Shown: one piece after another, positions 29,883-40,825 of the stretch
Layout: each line of letters begins with the position of its first letter
How positions within the stretch are numbered: the first letter of the stretch is position 1
Origin: Pectinophora gossypiella
Lineage: Eukaryota; Arthropoda; Insecta; Lepidoptera; Gelechiidae
DNA length: 64,000 nucleotides
Reading direction: 5' to 3'
NCBI RefSeq assembly: GCF_024362695.1
Contig: NC_065424.1
Location: 11,015,840-11,079,839 of the forward strand
The notes under the pieces: model-generated
The model's database searches: none
The model's input: only the letters and a program-made list of their open reading frames with translations
What the model was told of the DNA's origin: nothing
Position numbers and translations under genes: made by a program

Positions 29883-29889
29883 TAGTAGG

Positions 29890-30055
29890 TACTAATCAGA
29901 GGCGGAGGACAGGAGTCCTAGTACGGCTTTGAAATAAAGCACTTTGGGCGCCATCCCAGACAGACAGAGTACTGTGGAGCGGAAGGCAAGAGGGAAACCA
30001 CTGCCCTACTAAAACTTAGCATTGAAAATTCGACAAGAGCGTGCCTCTTTAGTGA
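29890..30055 (+). mobile_element. Retroposon O
   Basis: GGCGGAGGACAGGAGTCCTA, GTACGGCTTTGAAATAAAGC, TACTGTGGAGCGGAAGGCAA, TTCGACAAGAGCGTGCCTCT. Other copies: 50410-50590, 62575-62760, 43570-43660, 1252-1302. Confidence 0.85.
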
Positions 30056-30119
30056 GAGGTCCAGATGACAAAAATAGCAGTCTTGGCTCTTCCAGTAGTG
30101 TAGTTGAACTTCAAGGAAA

Positions 30120-30880
30120 GAAAGTCCGTAAACTCGTGTGTGGTGAATTCACACGTGGATTTTGTTACAATATCTATGAATACAGACATACCGAACAGCA
30201 TTTTTATCGGTACCTACGTTCGCGAGAGCGGATTTCCGATTTCATGCTTTGAATTAAATTGTATGGAAATGCGTCTATTATCGGCAAATCTCGTATCAGG
30301 GGCGGTTTAACGTTAAGACACACGCGTATAGAAGGGACACTTCGCCCCGCACCTATGCGAGGTAGGAGCGAGTTTGATATGCGGCACGCTGAGAGGTGAG
30401 GATATGGTATCCCGACGTGCCGGCAGAGTAGGGGAATGATTGGTGATGACGATGATAAAGTAGAAGCAATAGCAATCAGGAATATATATAGTTTATTAAA
30501 AACACTTCACAAACAGGATAGGAATATACATAGATCACAATATACACACTTCACAAAAGAATCAAGACTAAGGATTTAGAGGGCACGGCCCCAAACAGTA
30601 TAATATACTTGTTGTTTTAATGAAGGTCGGGGATGCAGTGAGTCAAAAGTGAGTAAAATGAAAGGAAATGCGAATGGAATGGAATGAGAATTTCGTAATT
30701 TAAAATGATGATGGTCCGAACAAAAGGCCAGTATGTGCAGAGTTTGTACTCTGCTACAGATATCCCCCCCCCCCCGTCCAGCCGTAAGCTGTTGCGTAAG
30801 AGAGCGCGCGCGAACAGTCTGTCTTGACCGCACGCATGGGTATGGGTAAGGCGTCACACGTTATAAACGAAATTTTTCAA
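30120..30880. other. No gene seen; simple-sequence patches
   Basis: Contains a poly-C run near 30766-30777, a GAT-rich patch near 30445, and CGCACGCATGGGTATGGG near 30830. Small frames are not convincing. 30350-30430 (cctatgcgaggtaggagcga..) may be another LINE 3'UTR. Confidence 0.4.
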
Positions 30881-30884
30881 CGAT

Positions 30885-31440
30885 CTCCATCTTGCAGTCG
30901 TTGAGCGTTGGGCTCACGATACGGAGATCCGTTGGGTTCGGGAGACCGGTTCGATTCCCAGTGGGGACATAACACAAAAATTACTTTGTGGTCCCCAGTT
31001 TGGTTAGAACATTACTCAATCACGTAACGTACGTGGTAACGCCAACAGTCTTCTAAGAATCGTAGCAGAGACGATGGATGGCCCATTCTGGAAACACTGG
31101 GTTATGACTCACGTGCTACCTATACGCCGTGTGGCCAAGTAATGTCATATACTGACATAGTTCGTAAGTCTCTATTGTTTTACTAACATTATATGGATGC
31201 AGAATCTGAAATTAATATTTTATTATTATTATTATTACTGGCTGATCACCATATTGTCCGAAAGTAAGATGATCCGTGCTTCGGAAGGCACGTTAAGCCG
31301 TTGGTCCCGGTTACCACTTACTGATGTAAGTAAGTAGTCGTTACATGAGCCATGTCAGGGGCCTTTGGCGGCTCAATAGTAACCCTGACACCAGGGTTGA
31401 TGAGGTTGGTACTCCACTTCACAACCCCACACGATGAACG
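30885..31440 (+). mobile_element. SINE-A interrupted by about 220 bp
   Basis: Head and box B at 30898-31012 (CCGGTTCGATTCCCAGTGGG, TTTGGTTAGAACATTAC). It resumes at about 31238 (GGCTGATCACCATATTGTCC) and runs to the tail at 31435. The insert (31015-31237) ends in (TTA)n; ATTAC occurs at both edges. Confidence 0.8.
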
Positions 31441-31539
31441 AACGACGAAAAAGAGAACGAAATTTTTGTATGGAGTATTCGTTCTGTGGTGTAAGAAAAA
31501 TCGACACCTACCTACTAGGGATTGCAATCTCAATTTCAC

Positions 31540-31982
31540 GGGATCCCGTTACTCAATTACGCCCACTGCGGGTTGGCCAAGTTGCCCAAAAACGGCTGAA
31601 CCTATCGTCCAAAGCACAGAATCATCTTACTTATCAGTAAGGCTCACATGCGTTACGTGATATGTCCCAGTCATTTTCAGTCATTTTATCGATTCTGACG
31701 GTACAATTACGTCGTTTTGTCGATCGGTGCTAATACGTGAACCCAAATAAGTCATGTCGTTCTGTCAAAATACGAACAAAATCAAGTGGCACTCATGTTA
31801 GAGAAAAAAAAAACTTTTTAATCGATCGATAATTTTATCACGTTACAATCGAGTGATTCAGCTTAGAGTGCAACCAGATAAAAGACATTCTCACAAAGTG
31901 ATATCAACAATGTCTCTATCGGGAATCGAACTTGGACCTTCAGATCGTGAGTTCAACGCTCTATCCACTAGATCAGCGTGGC
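31540..31982. mobile_element. Z repeat between SINE-B-like fragments
   Basis: 31655-31850 is a Z copy (GTCGTTTTGTCGATCGGTGC). 31885-31982 is a minus-strand SINE-B head (CTATCGGGAATCGAACTTGG, TCTATCCACTAGATCAGCG). 31555-31640 is a decayed SINE body. Confidence 0.75.
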
Positions 31983-32071
31983 TGAAATAGAAATAGAAAT
32001 AGAAAAAAAAGAGTATTTCAAAAGAGTATTTAGCAAATAAAGAGTATTTCTATTTCTATTTCTATTTCTGA
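31983..32071. repeat. (AAATAG)n hairpin
   Basis: GAAATAGAAATAGAAATAG at left and CTATTTCTATTTCTATTTC at right pair exactly around a loop containing two AAAGAGTATTT copies. Confidence 0.9.
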
Positions 32072-32334
32072 ACAAAATAACAAAACAATACACAAACAAT
32101 ACAAAACAAAATGTAAACGAAGAAAATTTTGACATCTGCTGTCATCCGCACCACAGTGTCAGAGCGTGGTTTACAATTTCGTCAGAGTTCGGTCAGCATA
32201 TCAAAAGGGTTTCCAATCCTTTCGATTAAGTGGAATTCAAAGTGGAAACCCTTAGAAGCCACTTCAAAGTCTTGACAGCTGGAGGTTTAATAAGGCCGCA
32301 TCGAAGCAAACAATCTAGGTACCTAATAAAAATC

Positions 32335-32487
32335 ACTAATTAAAACACAAAAAAATCACTTAATTTATAAAATCACAATTAAAACACATAGTAACGGGTT
32401 CTTACCGAGTTTGAATCAGGGATATGAGACTTCCTTATTATGTGTTTTAATTATGATAATAACCGCGTAAACTTAAAACATTGTAAA
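32335..32487. mobile_element. R repeat, intact copy
   Basis: AATTAAAACACATAGTAACG.., TTCTTACCGAGTTTGAAT, TATTATGTGTTTTAATTATG, CGCGTAAACTTAAAAC. Inverted AAAACACATA/TATGTGTTTT words suggest a TIR element. Confidence 0.75.
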
Positions 32488-32868
32488 ATCACTTTGTGAT
32501 CCTTAAGACATTACAGGCTGATCACCTGATTTGGCGGCTCAATAATAACCCTGACACCAGAATTGATGAGGTTGGTAATTCACATCACAACCCACACGAT
32601 AGAAGAATATCAGCAACAGAGCGTAAACAAAAATCACTTTAAGATCCCTAGTTTGATGAGGACATTACAGGCTAATCACCTGATTGTCCAAAAAGTAAGA
32701 TGATCCGTGCTTCGGAAGGCACGTTAAGTCGTTGGTCCCAGTTACTACTTACTGATGTAAGTAAGTAGTCGTTATATGAACCATGTTAGGGGCCTTTGAC
32801 GGCTCAATAATAACCCTGACACTAGGGTTGATGAGGTTGGTAATTCTGAACCCACTCGATAGAAGAAC
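32487..32868 (+). mobile_element. Two SINE-A copies in tandem
   Basis: 32487-32607 has the core deleted (..CATTACAGGCTGATCACC|TGATTTGGCGGCTC..). 32628-32868 keeps the core. Both end in the AACCC(A)CTCGATAGAAGA-type tail. Confidence 0.85.
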
Positions 32869-32869
32869 A

Positions 32870-33625
32870 AAAATAAAACTTTAAAAACTAAAACCCGCCT
32901 ACGGAAGACTCGCTCTTTAAAAAAAATAAAAACATAGTCTTTAGACAGATTGGCATTCAACCACGGGTATGTTCTAAACATCAATGTAAGAAAGAATGTT
33001 TGAAATGTGTTGTGTAAAGAACTTTTTGGCGGAAACGGGACGGTTGCTTTTTTCATTGAATAATCAAAATAATTCATACGAAGTGGTGTTTTGTGGTTAA
33101 TGATCGCATTAAGTTAGTGAAGAAAACATTCGCGATAATGTCATTATATCAGAATATTCAATTAACAAAATGTACTTACCTATCTATTTTCGCTTCGTGC
33201 CAACAAGCCGCTTTAAAACTCCAAGTTTATACGGACTTTTGAGTTAATTCGTTTGGGGTTCGGAGCAGGAGTCTGCTCGGAGAGTGGGGACTTAGGTTTC
33301 ATCATTCATTGTCATCACCTTTCATCATTTCATTAATCATCATCAAGATAAAAAAATACATAAGACGTCGCTGTATGGGCATAGTTACCGTTACCTTGCC
33401 CTTCGGGGAAAACCAAAAAAAAAAAAAAGGGTGTTTAAAACGAGGTGTTTCGTATGAAATGTCCGGGATGTGTTATAGCCTAACAACAACTTTACCGTCG
33501 AATAGACAAATCCAAGGTGATATGGAATCAAGCATCAGCATAATATTATTCTACGATATCGACCTTTATGGACATAGTTTTTCATGTGAACAAACATAAT
33601 ATTTTTTTTCTTGCGTTTATTTTTA
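32870..33625. other. No gene seen
   Basis: AT-rich. A patch at 33360-33430 (GGCATAGTTACCGTTACCTTGCCC.. by position, then A11) looks like a retroposon 3' end with an A-run. Nothing recognisable as an exon. Confidence 0.4.
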
Positions 33626-33629
33626 CTTC

Positions 33630-33760
33630 TAGAAAGAAAGAAAGAAACGTTTATTATAAAGGGACACCACAGTAACAAATACAAAACAAATAACAAATAA
33701 GTATATAATATAAAACACAGAGTAACACACAACTTACAATCAAACAAAAATAAAGTGTGT
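33630..33760 (-). mobile_element. LINE M 3' tail
   Basis: (GAAA)n, CGTTTATTATAAAGGGACAC, CACAGTAACAAATAC. Opposite strand to the tails at 53100 and 58970. Confidence 0.65.
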
Positions 33761-34199
33761 TAATAAAAACTCTCTATTTCAAGTCAGAGAAACTCAACAT
33801 AGTTCTAATTTTACAACAATAATTCATGGTGTCCTTAAGAAGACATTATAATATAATAGAAAAAAAACATACATTTCTTAATTGATATCAAATTGCGCGC
33901 AAAAACGGTAGGTCACGTGATATTTTGCCCAATGACGTCGCATTTCAATAAACAAAGAAACTGTCAATCAGTGTAACTTAAAACCTGACAAATAGTATTG
34001 TTTATTTTGTGAAATGTGACGTCACTTGATGCTTAATCATGGCCGCCCGTTCGATAAAAAAGCACATTCTTATTTTGTAAAAATAAAATATTTAAAAATG
34101 ATCTCAATAAAAAAAACTATTCGAATAATTATCGTTACATGATAAACTACCTTATCCGACATATTTCAAATGCTATTATTGTTACAACTGTCAAATAGC

Positions 34200-34846
34200 C
34201 AATTCTGATTAATAATAAATAAAAACAGATCTAAATGTGACAAAAAACGTTTATTTTTCTATTTATAACTTATTTCTGAATTTTATTAAAGAAGAAATAA
34301 ATAATAAGTGCGACATTGTGTCATTTTTTCCTATGACGTCACAGGTTGCTTTTTCATTCAATTTCCATATTAATTTCGTGTTTTGACGTTTAGTGACCAC
34401 TGGTACTTGCGGCTTCCAAATACATCCCGCTTAGGGACGGTACTGTAAAGTATCAGCGTCCGAAGAACTTAATATACGATCCCGACGACCCGAGTACTCT
34501 AGCCATAGATGCAGCTAATCAGCTCGCGACACCATACACTTCAGGACCCCGATACCGACCCCGCCGGCGTGGTCGACGATTTCCCTCAATCAGCGCTTAT
34601 TTCTATCAACCCACTAGCGTCGATTAATTCTTTCAAATATTTTTCCTCTCAGACGACGCCCTGAGCCGAGGTTCGCGCCCAACTGGGCGCCCTCAGGCCT
34701 GTTGTCTTAAACGTTGTACCGGGTGAGAGTCTTCAGCGCTCCCCGTTTGTCCGGCCAAGTAGTTAATGCCATCTGCGGCAAATCTACAATAAGTCACGTC
34801 AAAAAACAAAGTTTAGTAAAAAGTAACTGATTTGACTAGTTGGAAG
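34200..34846 (+). repeat. S repeat split by retroposon E
   Basis: S sequence to 34394 and again from 34811 (AAAAGTAACTGATTTGACTA). GTTTAGT is present at 34388-34394 and 34811-34817, a possible 7-bp target duplication. Confidence 0.8.
34395..34810 (+). mobile_element. Retroposon E, near full length
   Basis: GCTTAGGGACGGTACTGTAA at the 5' end through GCCATCTGCGGCAAATCTAC to AGTCACGTCAAAAAAC. About 410 bp. No tRNA box or coding frame recognised. Confidence 0.85.
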
Positions 34847-34849
34847 CCC

Positions 34850-34970
34850 TCCGGACTCGTGGTCACACCAGGTTGTCACACCAGTATGACAAACAGGAAT
34901 TTTATTCTTGTTTGTCACACCGCTAACAATACAACACCTTTTATCACACCATTGTTAGTGCGGAGAATAT
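34850..34970. repeat. Short palindromic element with GTCACACC words
   Basis: TGACAAACAGGAA and TATTCTTGTTTGTCA pair around TTT; TAACAAT and ATTGTTA flank it. (T/G)TCACACC occurs four times. Found once in this window. Confidence 0.55.
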
Positions 34971-35171
34971 CCCTATGATAAAAAATATATCGATATTTGC
35001 CATAAGGCATTATATTTATGCAAAGAGATTATATATGTTTAATAGCGCATTATTTTTGTTTATTCCTATCTTCTATCACTGGCGACCTAATGGATTTTAC
35101 CATAATTACCATATTTTTTTTTTGATTTGATAATAAGTCATATTCAAATCATTTATTGTGTTCCACAGGTA

Positions 35172-35299
35172 CAGTCATGAGCAATTATGTACCCACTTTA
35201 GAACCCTGTCGCACTATCATATTTGACATTTAATGAGACTTACGGTTCAAAAAAGTTAATGTTAAATGGTTTCAAAGTGTTTATTAGTACTCGAGGCCG
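35172..35299. mobile_element. MITE U, TA-flanked
   Basis: TA|CAGTCATGAGCAATTATG.. to ..ACTCGAGGCCG|TA. About 128 bp. Shares ACCCTGTCGCACTATCATAT with the other copies. Confidence 0.75.
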
Positions 35300-35895
35300 T
35301 ACAGTGTGTAATAATAAGACCGCTGTGATCTGTAGGCGTAAAATTAAATTTGGTTAGACGAGAAGTTACTTTGTTTTATAATTTTAATTTATTTCACATG
35401 CTAGAAACAGTAAAATGTAGTATACGAACAGACTTATAACAATTATGTATAGAATATCCAATCAAAAACATAAATGTGAATTTTTTTTTTGATGATAAAT
35501 GCCTTGGTTGTTGACTTCAACGACAAAAGAAGTGAGATCTAAATGGGTGCCAAGTTCAATGGACAGTCCTGAAATTTATTTATAAGTAACAGTATAACAT
35601 ATCATAATATTATCTTCTTAAAAAAAAAAATAAGAAAAAATCTGTATAGTAGGCTAAGGTCTGTCTTGGCTAGTTTTCATATATGAATTATAGCCTTCGC
35701 AAGTTCTAAACGTGCAAGTATTTGTCGGTTCTTATTTTATAATTCCGAAAATTTGGACTGTTGGTAGAAAATAGCGACCAAAAATAATAATTCGTTGGTA
35801 GGTTTATAAAAACTAGCCAAGACAGACCAGATCACAGCGGTCTTATTATTATCTTTGTAACATCTACAGACTGTACGGCCTCGAGTTCTGAAAGA
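35286..35895. mobile_element. Fold-back element of about 600 bp
   Basis: GTACTCGAGGCCGTACAGTG..ATAAGACCGCTGTGATCTG at left; at right the reverse, CAGATCACAGCGGTCTTATT..CTGTACGGCCTCGAGTTC. An inner inverted pair GTCTGTCTTGGCTAGTTTT (35660) / AAAACTAGCCAAGACAGAC (35806) also pairs. No transposase frame. Confidence 0.7.
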
Positions 35896-36215
35896 ACTAA
35901 ATATTTATAATTTGTTTGTTTTTAATAATGGAAGGACGACATTGTGCGGTACGCAGGATATGGCTGGATGTCGATAGCCCAGGATCTTCGAAAATGGAAA
36001 AACATGGAAGAGGCCTAGGTCCAAAATTGCATATAAATTTAGGCTGATATAGATAGATAGATAGATTGAAGTCACGTTTAGGTATTTTGTTAGAAATCTT
36101 TGTTGCTATACCAAATACACTTTTACCAAAGAGAGCTGTTTTAAAACTTTGCAGGCGGTTCAGTTAATCGCGACGCCGTGCGCTGCTTACCGGAAAGTGA
36201 CCGTTCTATACGTAG
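35896..36215. other. No gene seen
   Basis: Contains a short LINE-like patch ATTGTGCGGTACGCAGGATA at 35940 and GATA repeats at 36050-36066. No exon. Confidence 0.35.
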
Positions 36216-36222
36216 TCATAAT

Positions 36223-36535
36223 CATAACCAGCCTATATACGTCCCACTGATGGGCACAGTCCTCCCCTCAATCAATCGGAGGGGGTATGGGGCATGCTCC
36301 AACACGCTGCTCCACTGCGGGTTGGTTGAGGTGTTTTTACGGCAAATAGCCGGGACCAACAGCTTTACGTTCCCTCCGAAGCATGAAATCATCTTACTTT
36401 TTCGGACAATGAGATGATTCAAGCCAGAAAAGTCCTTAACAAACAAAAGACAGTCTCACAAAGTGATTTCGACAATACCCCCATCGGGAATCGAACCTGG
36501 ACCTAACGCCTAACCACTAGACCACAGAGGCTGTT
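36223..36535 (-). mobile_element. SINE-B
   Basis: CAGCCTATATACGTCCCACT at left; tRNA-like head at right (GGGAATCGAACCTGGACC, AACCACTAGACCACAGAGGC). Confidence 0.88.
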
Positions 36536-36774
36536 ACGTCTAACAAAGTATTATTCTTTATTCTATGATTATACCTAGCATTCTTCTATCTGTCGTGTCA
36601 AATCGTATGCAATGAGGTTCATGGAAGCTCTTCTGAGGTCCTTCCTGTATTGAGGTATCTATCTATATGCTAATTCATCCGCTCTCTGACAGAACGTTGA
36701 AATAATTTGAAGGTTTCAGTATCAGCAATTGGGGCTTTTAGCGGCTCAATGTAACCCTGGTACCAGGGTTGATG

Positions 36775-37045
36775 TTTGTCCAGCCAAGTAGTAAATGCCA
36801 TCTGCGGCAAATCTACAAAAAGTCACGTCAAAAAAAAAGTCATACTACGTATAATATATTATATAATTTTAGATTTTCACGCCTAACTACTTAACCAATT
36901 ATCATGAAATTATGCACACGTTGTGATGTTTGTTAGGCTTTGCTCTCTATATGCTTGGCTCTATATGAGCCTCTGGAGTTCGAACCTACGACCTCGAATT
37001 GAGAGTCAAGTACCAACTGGCTAACCACTGCTCTATAAGGCCAAG
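36775..37045. mobile_element. Retroposon E tail (plus) and an isolated tRNA-like head (minus)
   Basis: 36775-36832: GCCATCTGCGGCAAATCTAC.., GTCACGTCAAAAAA. 36950-37045: GAGTTCGAACCTACGACC and TACCAACTGGCTAACCACTG, as in SINE heads, but with no F or B body attached. Confidence 0.65.
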
Positions 37046-37059
37046 ATGGGATTCTCTTA

Positions 37060-37640
37060 AAATGCATAAATGTTTTTGTCATAATGTTAATTATCATAAT
37101 CCTTTTTGCATAAGGTTTTTTAGCATAATAGTACTTTCCCATAATAACATCTAGGAATACTGGTTTGTTAGGTATAACTTATTTTTGAACTAAAATTTGT
37201 TGACATAAATTTGATTCGCATATAAATAGCTTTCCATAATTCTTTTTTAGAATAATAGTGTTTTGTCATAATTTTTACAAGGAATAATAATAGTAGGTTA
37301 AGGTGCGGCGGAGGTGGCCCTTGGGCCACCCCTACGCCGCCAGCATGTTTATCTTACAAATCAAAAGTATACTGAATGATGACCAACAGCATGAAATAGT
37401 CTCAAAAAATATAAAAGTTACAATCATGAACCAAATGCTGCCAAGGATAAGTAAGTTTCGAAAATGTTCAAAGTTGTGCCAAAACTTTCTTATTCGGAGT
37501 ATAGTTTTTATGCTTATAATAATTATGCTTATTTATCATTATTGTCATTAATTATTATGCTTACAGTAGTTATGAGTTTCAAAATTATGCTTAAAAGGTT
37601 ATGACAAATTGATACTATGCCTAACTAATAATAGGACAAG
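37060..37640. repeat. CATAAT-word cluster around a GC-rich hairpin
   Basis: CATAAT, GCATAAT and their reverses recur about 20 times on both sides. At 37302-37342 lies GGCGGAGGTGGCCC-TT-GGGCCACCCC..CGCC, an almost perfect hairpin. One open frame crosses it but has no recognisable protein. Confidence 0.6.
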
Positions 37641-37644
37641 TAAC

Positions 37645-38325
37645 AGTATGCCAAGTTAAATTATTACATAAAATTTTATGAGTAAAAATAGAGAACCGGC
37701 CACGATATACAGATAATTATTTTTATTCTATTCTAGAGACTTCAAGCTTAAACTTTTTGTTTTTCTTTTCACTTTATTTAATTTTAAGTTGAGTATTCAT
37801 ATATTGTTACCGGAAGCAGCGTGGGCACTCCCAACACTGTGAGGGCTTAAATTGCTTACTGGGAGGTCCACAATTTCGATATTTTAAAATAAGTACTGGA
37901 GAATTTTTTTTTCAAACCGATGTCCAATAACCTATCTTAATAAAGCTTTTCTTTCATGAGTGATTGTTTAATCTGGATCCCTTCGCTTCTCAATCACATT
38001 TATTGATTAGGGCAGGCCTACCCAATTTCATTTCGAAATCCAATATACTCTAGAACCGCCTGTTTTATCTTTTGTCAGATGATTAGTGTAGACGGACCTC
38101 TAGTTTTAGGGTTCCGCAGCCAAATGGGAAATAACGGAACCCTTATTGATTCGTCATGTCTGTCGGTCTGTCCGTCCGTATGTCACAGCCACTTTTTTTT
38201 ACTTTTTTTTGACGTTACTTCTTCATTATGTACTGAGTTTTAAAAATTGTTTTATGATGTTTTGTTTTCTTTTATACTCTGTTTGTAACACTTTGTATGT
38301 TATGTGTCATAATTTGTTGAATAAA
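37645..38325. other. No gene seen
   Basis: AT-rich. The patch CTAGTTTTAGGGTTCCGCAG to TCTGTCCGTCCGTATGTCAC (38100-38185) is a common insect retroposon-like motif by recollection; unassigned. Confidence 0.4.
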
Positions 38326-38580
38326 CATTCTCTCTCTCTCTCCCTCTCTCTCTCTCTCCCCCCCCCCCCCCTCTCTCTTTCTCGTGTGAGTTGTGAGGTG
38401 GATTACCAACCTCATCAACACTGGTGTCAGGGGTACTATTGAGCCGCCAAAGGCTGACGACTACTTACTTACATCAGTAAGTAGCCAAGACCAACGGCTT
38501 AACGTGCCTTCCGAAGCAAGTGACGTTATTGTAGATTTGCCGCAGATGGCTTTAACCTACTTGGCCGGACAAAGAACTAC
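38326..38580 (-). mobile_element. (CT)n tract, SINE-A fragment and E fragment
   Basis: 38326-38385 CT-rich with 10 or more C's. 38385-38519 SINE-A tail and core on the minus strand (TTAACGTGCCTTCCGAAGCA). 38520-38580 E sequence (TTGTAGATTTGCCGCAGATG) joined directly to it. Confidence 0.8.
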
Positions 38581-38690
38581 TGTAGGAAATAGGAAGTCGA
38601 CATTAAAATGACGTAAATCCTCTGATTTTATGCTAGTTTGATTTGTCTTGACGAGCATTACGACCTTAAGTCGTTGGTATTCAGCATCTG

Positions 38691-39368
38691 ATCTAACCTA
38701 ACCTTTTTTTTTGTAACGTAGGGGAAATCCTCATGGATACCTCGTCACCCGGGAAAGCGACGAGGTTATGTCGGACTCCTACCGACTAAAACCCCTCCGA
38801 TGGCCCTCTGCTGCGCATGTCGGGAAGCTCCGGGATCTCTGTCGAACGCACTGGTGCTCCCCTCGCACTTGTTTTTATTAAACCGCATCCCGGGGTAGAT
38901 CCCCATCATATTCATCACCAGCCCATTAACGTCCCCACTGCAGGGGCACGGGCCTTCCCTATGGATGGATAGGGAGATCGGGCCTTAAACCACCACGCGG
39001 GCCCAGTGCGGATTGGTGGTTATTAACGACTGCTAATGCAACCGGGACCAACGGCTTAACGTGCCTTCCAAAGCACGGAGGAGCTCGAGATGAAAACTTT
39101 TTTTTTTGTGGTCACCCATCCTATGACCGGCCTTATAGGCCCGGGGGTAGATCCCCACCCCTTCGCAATCCCAGTTTTACGGTGATGCGAGGCCATATCG
39201 CAAGGCCGTCCCTCCCGGAGATCGTGTGTTTGAGTTCCCAGAGGTTCGGGCCCCGCCCTTACCACTCACGATCCCCAGTGTCCCCTTTCAGTCGCCTCTT
39301 ACGACAGGCAGGGAGTACCGTCGCCCTATTCTTACGCCGGGAACTACAGGGCGGGATCTAACCTAACC
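38691..39368 (-). mobile_element. GC-rich retroposon inserted in a TTAGG-type target
   Basis: Flanked by ATCTAACCTAACC at 38691-38703 and 39356-39368. The T-run at 38704 is its A-tail, so it reads on the minus strand, starting CCGCCCTGTAGTTCCCGGCG and containing CTGTCGTAAGAGGCGACTGA, a motif common in insect repeats. A SINE-C is nested within. No coding frame. Confidence 0.75.
38889..39156 (-). mobile_element. SINE-C, 5'-truncated, with about 16-bp target duplication
   Basis: Element 38905-39139 with tail, core and 5S-like part but no tRNA head, between CCCGGGGTAGATCCCC (38889-38904) and CCCGGGGGTAGATCCCC (39140-39156). Confidence 0.88.
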
Positions 39369-39378
39369 TAACCTAACC
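39358..39378. repeat. Interstitial telomere-type run (CCTAA)n
   Basis: Four CCTAA units, overlapping the right target duplication of the GC-rich retroposon. Confidence 0.9.
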
Positions 39379-39775
39379 AGGTGGTTATAGAATAGGAACT
39401 CGAGAGTTATATGACGCAAGACCCCGATACAAATCAAACTAGCCCAAGGTAGCTTGATGACCACTCTGGCCAAGTGGCTGTTAGTGGTTGGTATTCAGAG
39501 TCTCATACTAACAAAGTGACAATTTATACGGAACCCTCGGAGCGCGAATCGTACTCGCACTTGACCGGATTTTTTATTTCTACGAGTTTTATAAGATTAT
39601 CGGCAACTTTTGTATGGCAGAAATACTAAATGGGATCATCTTTCCTTTTATTTCTAGCAGCTTAGGTTGAAGATAAATTGCTTGTAAGCTTGTTTGGTAG
39701 ATTGTAATATTATGAGGCATATATTTAAGTATTTATTTTAATTATTTTGTTTCTCTCTTTCGTGTTTGAAATCTC

Positions 39776-40262
39776 TTCTTCTATCGTGTGGATTGAGAGG
39801 TGGATTGCCAACCTCATCAACTCTGGTGTCAGAGTTGCTATTTAGCCGCCAAAGGCCCCCGACGTGGCTCATGTAACGACTTCTTACTTACATCCGGGAC
39901 CAACGGCTTAACGTGCTTTCCGAAGCACGAATCATCTTACTTTCGGAGAATCAGGTAATCAGCCTGTAATGTCCTAACCAAACTAGGGATCACAAAGTGA
40001 TATTTTTGTGAGAGAAAATAATAGAAACGAAATATAATACATACATACATAAACAGCCTATATACGTCCCACTGTTGGGCACAGGCCTCCCCTCAATCAA
40101 CCGGAGAGGGCATGGAGCATATTCCAACACGCTGCTCCAATGCGGGTTGGTGGAGGTATTTTTTACGGCTAATAGCCGGGACCAACGGCTTAACGTGCCC
40201 TCCGAAGCTCGGAATCATCTTACTTTTTCGGACAATCAGGTGATTCAAGCTTCAAAAAGTCC
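39776..40262 (-). mobile_element. SINE-A then SINE-B, both minus, both 5'-truncated
   Basis: 39776-40012: TTCTATCGTGTGGATTGAGA to AGGGATCACAAAGTGAT. 40050-40262: CAGCCTATATACGTCCCACT to AGGTGATTCAAGCTTC. Neither keeps its tRNA head. Confidence 0.85.
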
Positions 40263-40307
40263 AATATAATACAATTTATGTAATTTAATTACGTATTAGA
40301 TCAAATC

Positions 40308-40445
40308 AAATCAAATCAAATATATTTTATTGCACACAATATACAAAACAAATTAACACAGATGATGATAGATACAGTACAATCTGGCGGCCTTATTGCT
40401 AAGCAGCAATTTCTTCCAGGCAACCAGTGGATAGGAAACATTATT
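40308..40445 (-). mobile_element. LINE H-type 3' tail
   Basis: AAATC repeats, TATTTTATTGCACACAATAT, GCGGCCTTATTGCTAAGCAG, CAATTTCTTCCAGGCAACCA. Confidence 0.8.
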
Positions 40446-40825
40446 ACAATTTGGTGCGGGACATTAGATCAGGTACAGATTAGATCAGGAGTCAAAACTA
40501 CTAATTTCGACTTTACAAGTTTGAAGTCATGTTTAGATCATAGATAATTGATATCACGTGGAATTTGCGCCCGTGTATTAACCATAGCTGACAAATAGTG
40601 GGTATAAGGTACACCCGTCTACCCCTTCGAGGATACAGGCGTGAAGTTGTAACTGTGTAGAATTTCCAATCATACATTATTTAAATGGACCCTTACTCCC
40701 GGAAAATTGAAAGTCACAGTGATTTTCCTCTCGACAACGCGAAATAGAAAACCTGGGGGTTAAAATGGCCACATCGACGCAATTCATCTAAGAAAGCAAT
40801 ATTGCTATTGACATTTTATTTGCAT

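Larger units (their letters stand above)
29434..30115 (-). pseudogene. Broken partial copy of receptor exon 2 and flanking intron
   Basis: Bases 29434-29503 match the intron and donor end of the real exon 2 region (about 10120-10208), including TAATAACTCATTAGTG and CTTACTAAATATAAGAG. Bases 30058-30113 match 10211-10264 and would encode KFNYTTGRAKTAIFVIW, one residue different from the real exon (S to Y). About 550 bp of retroposon sequence (V and O) separates the two halves, and about 20 bp of intron is missing on the left. Similarity fades after 30115, so TM3 and DRW are absent. It cannot work as an exon. It lies about 11 kb upstream of coding exon 1, as an intergenic or 5' intron fragment. 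The V element starts exactly where the match breaks. Confidence 0.85.
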
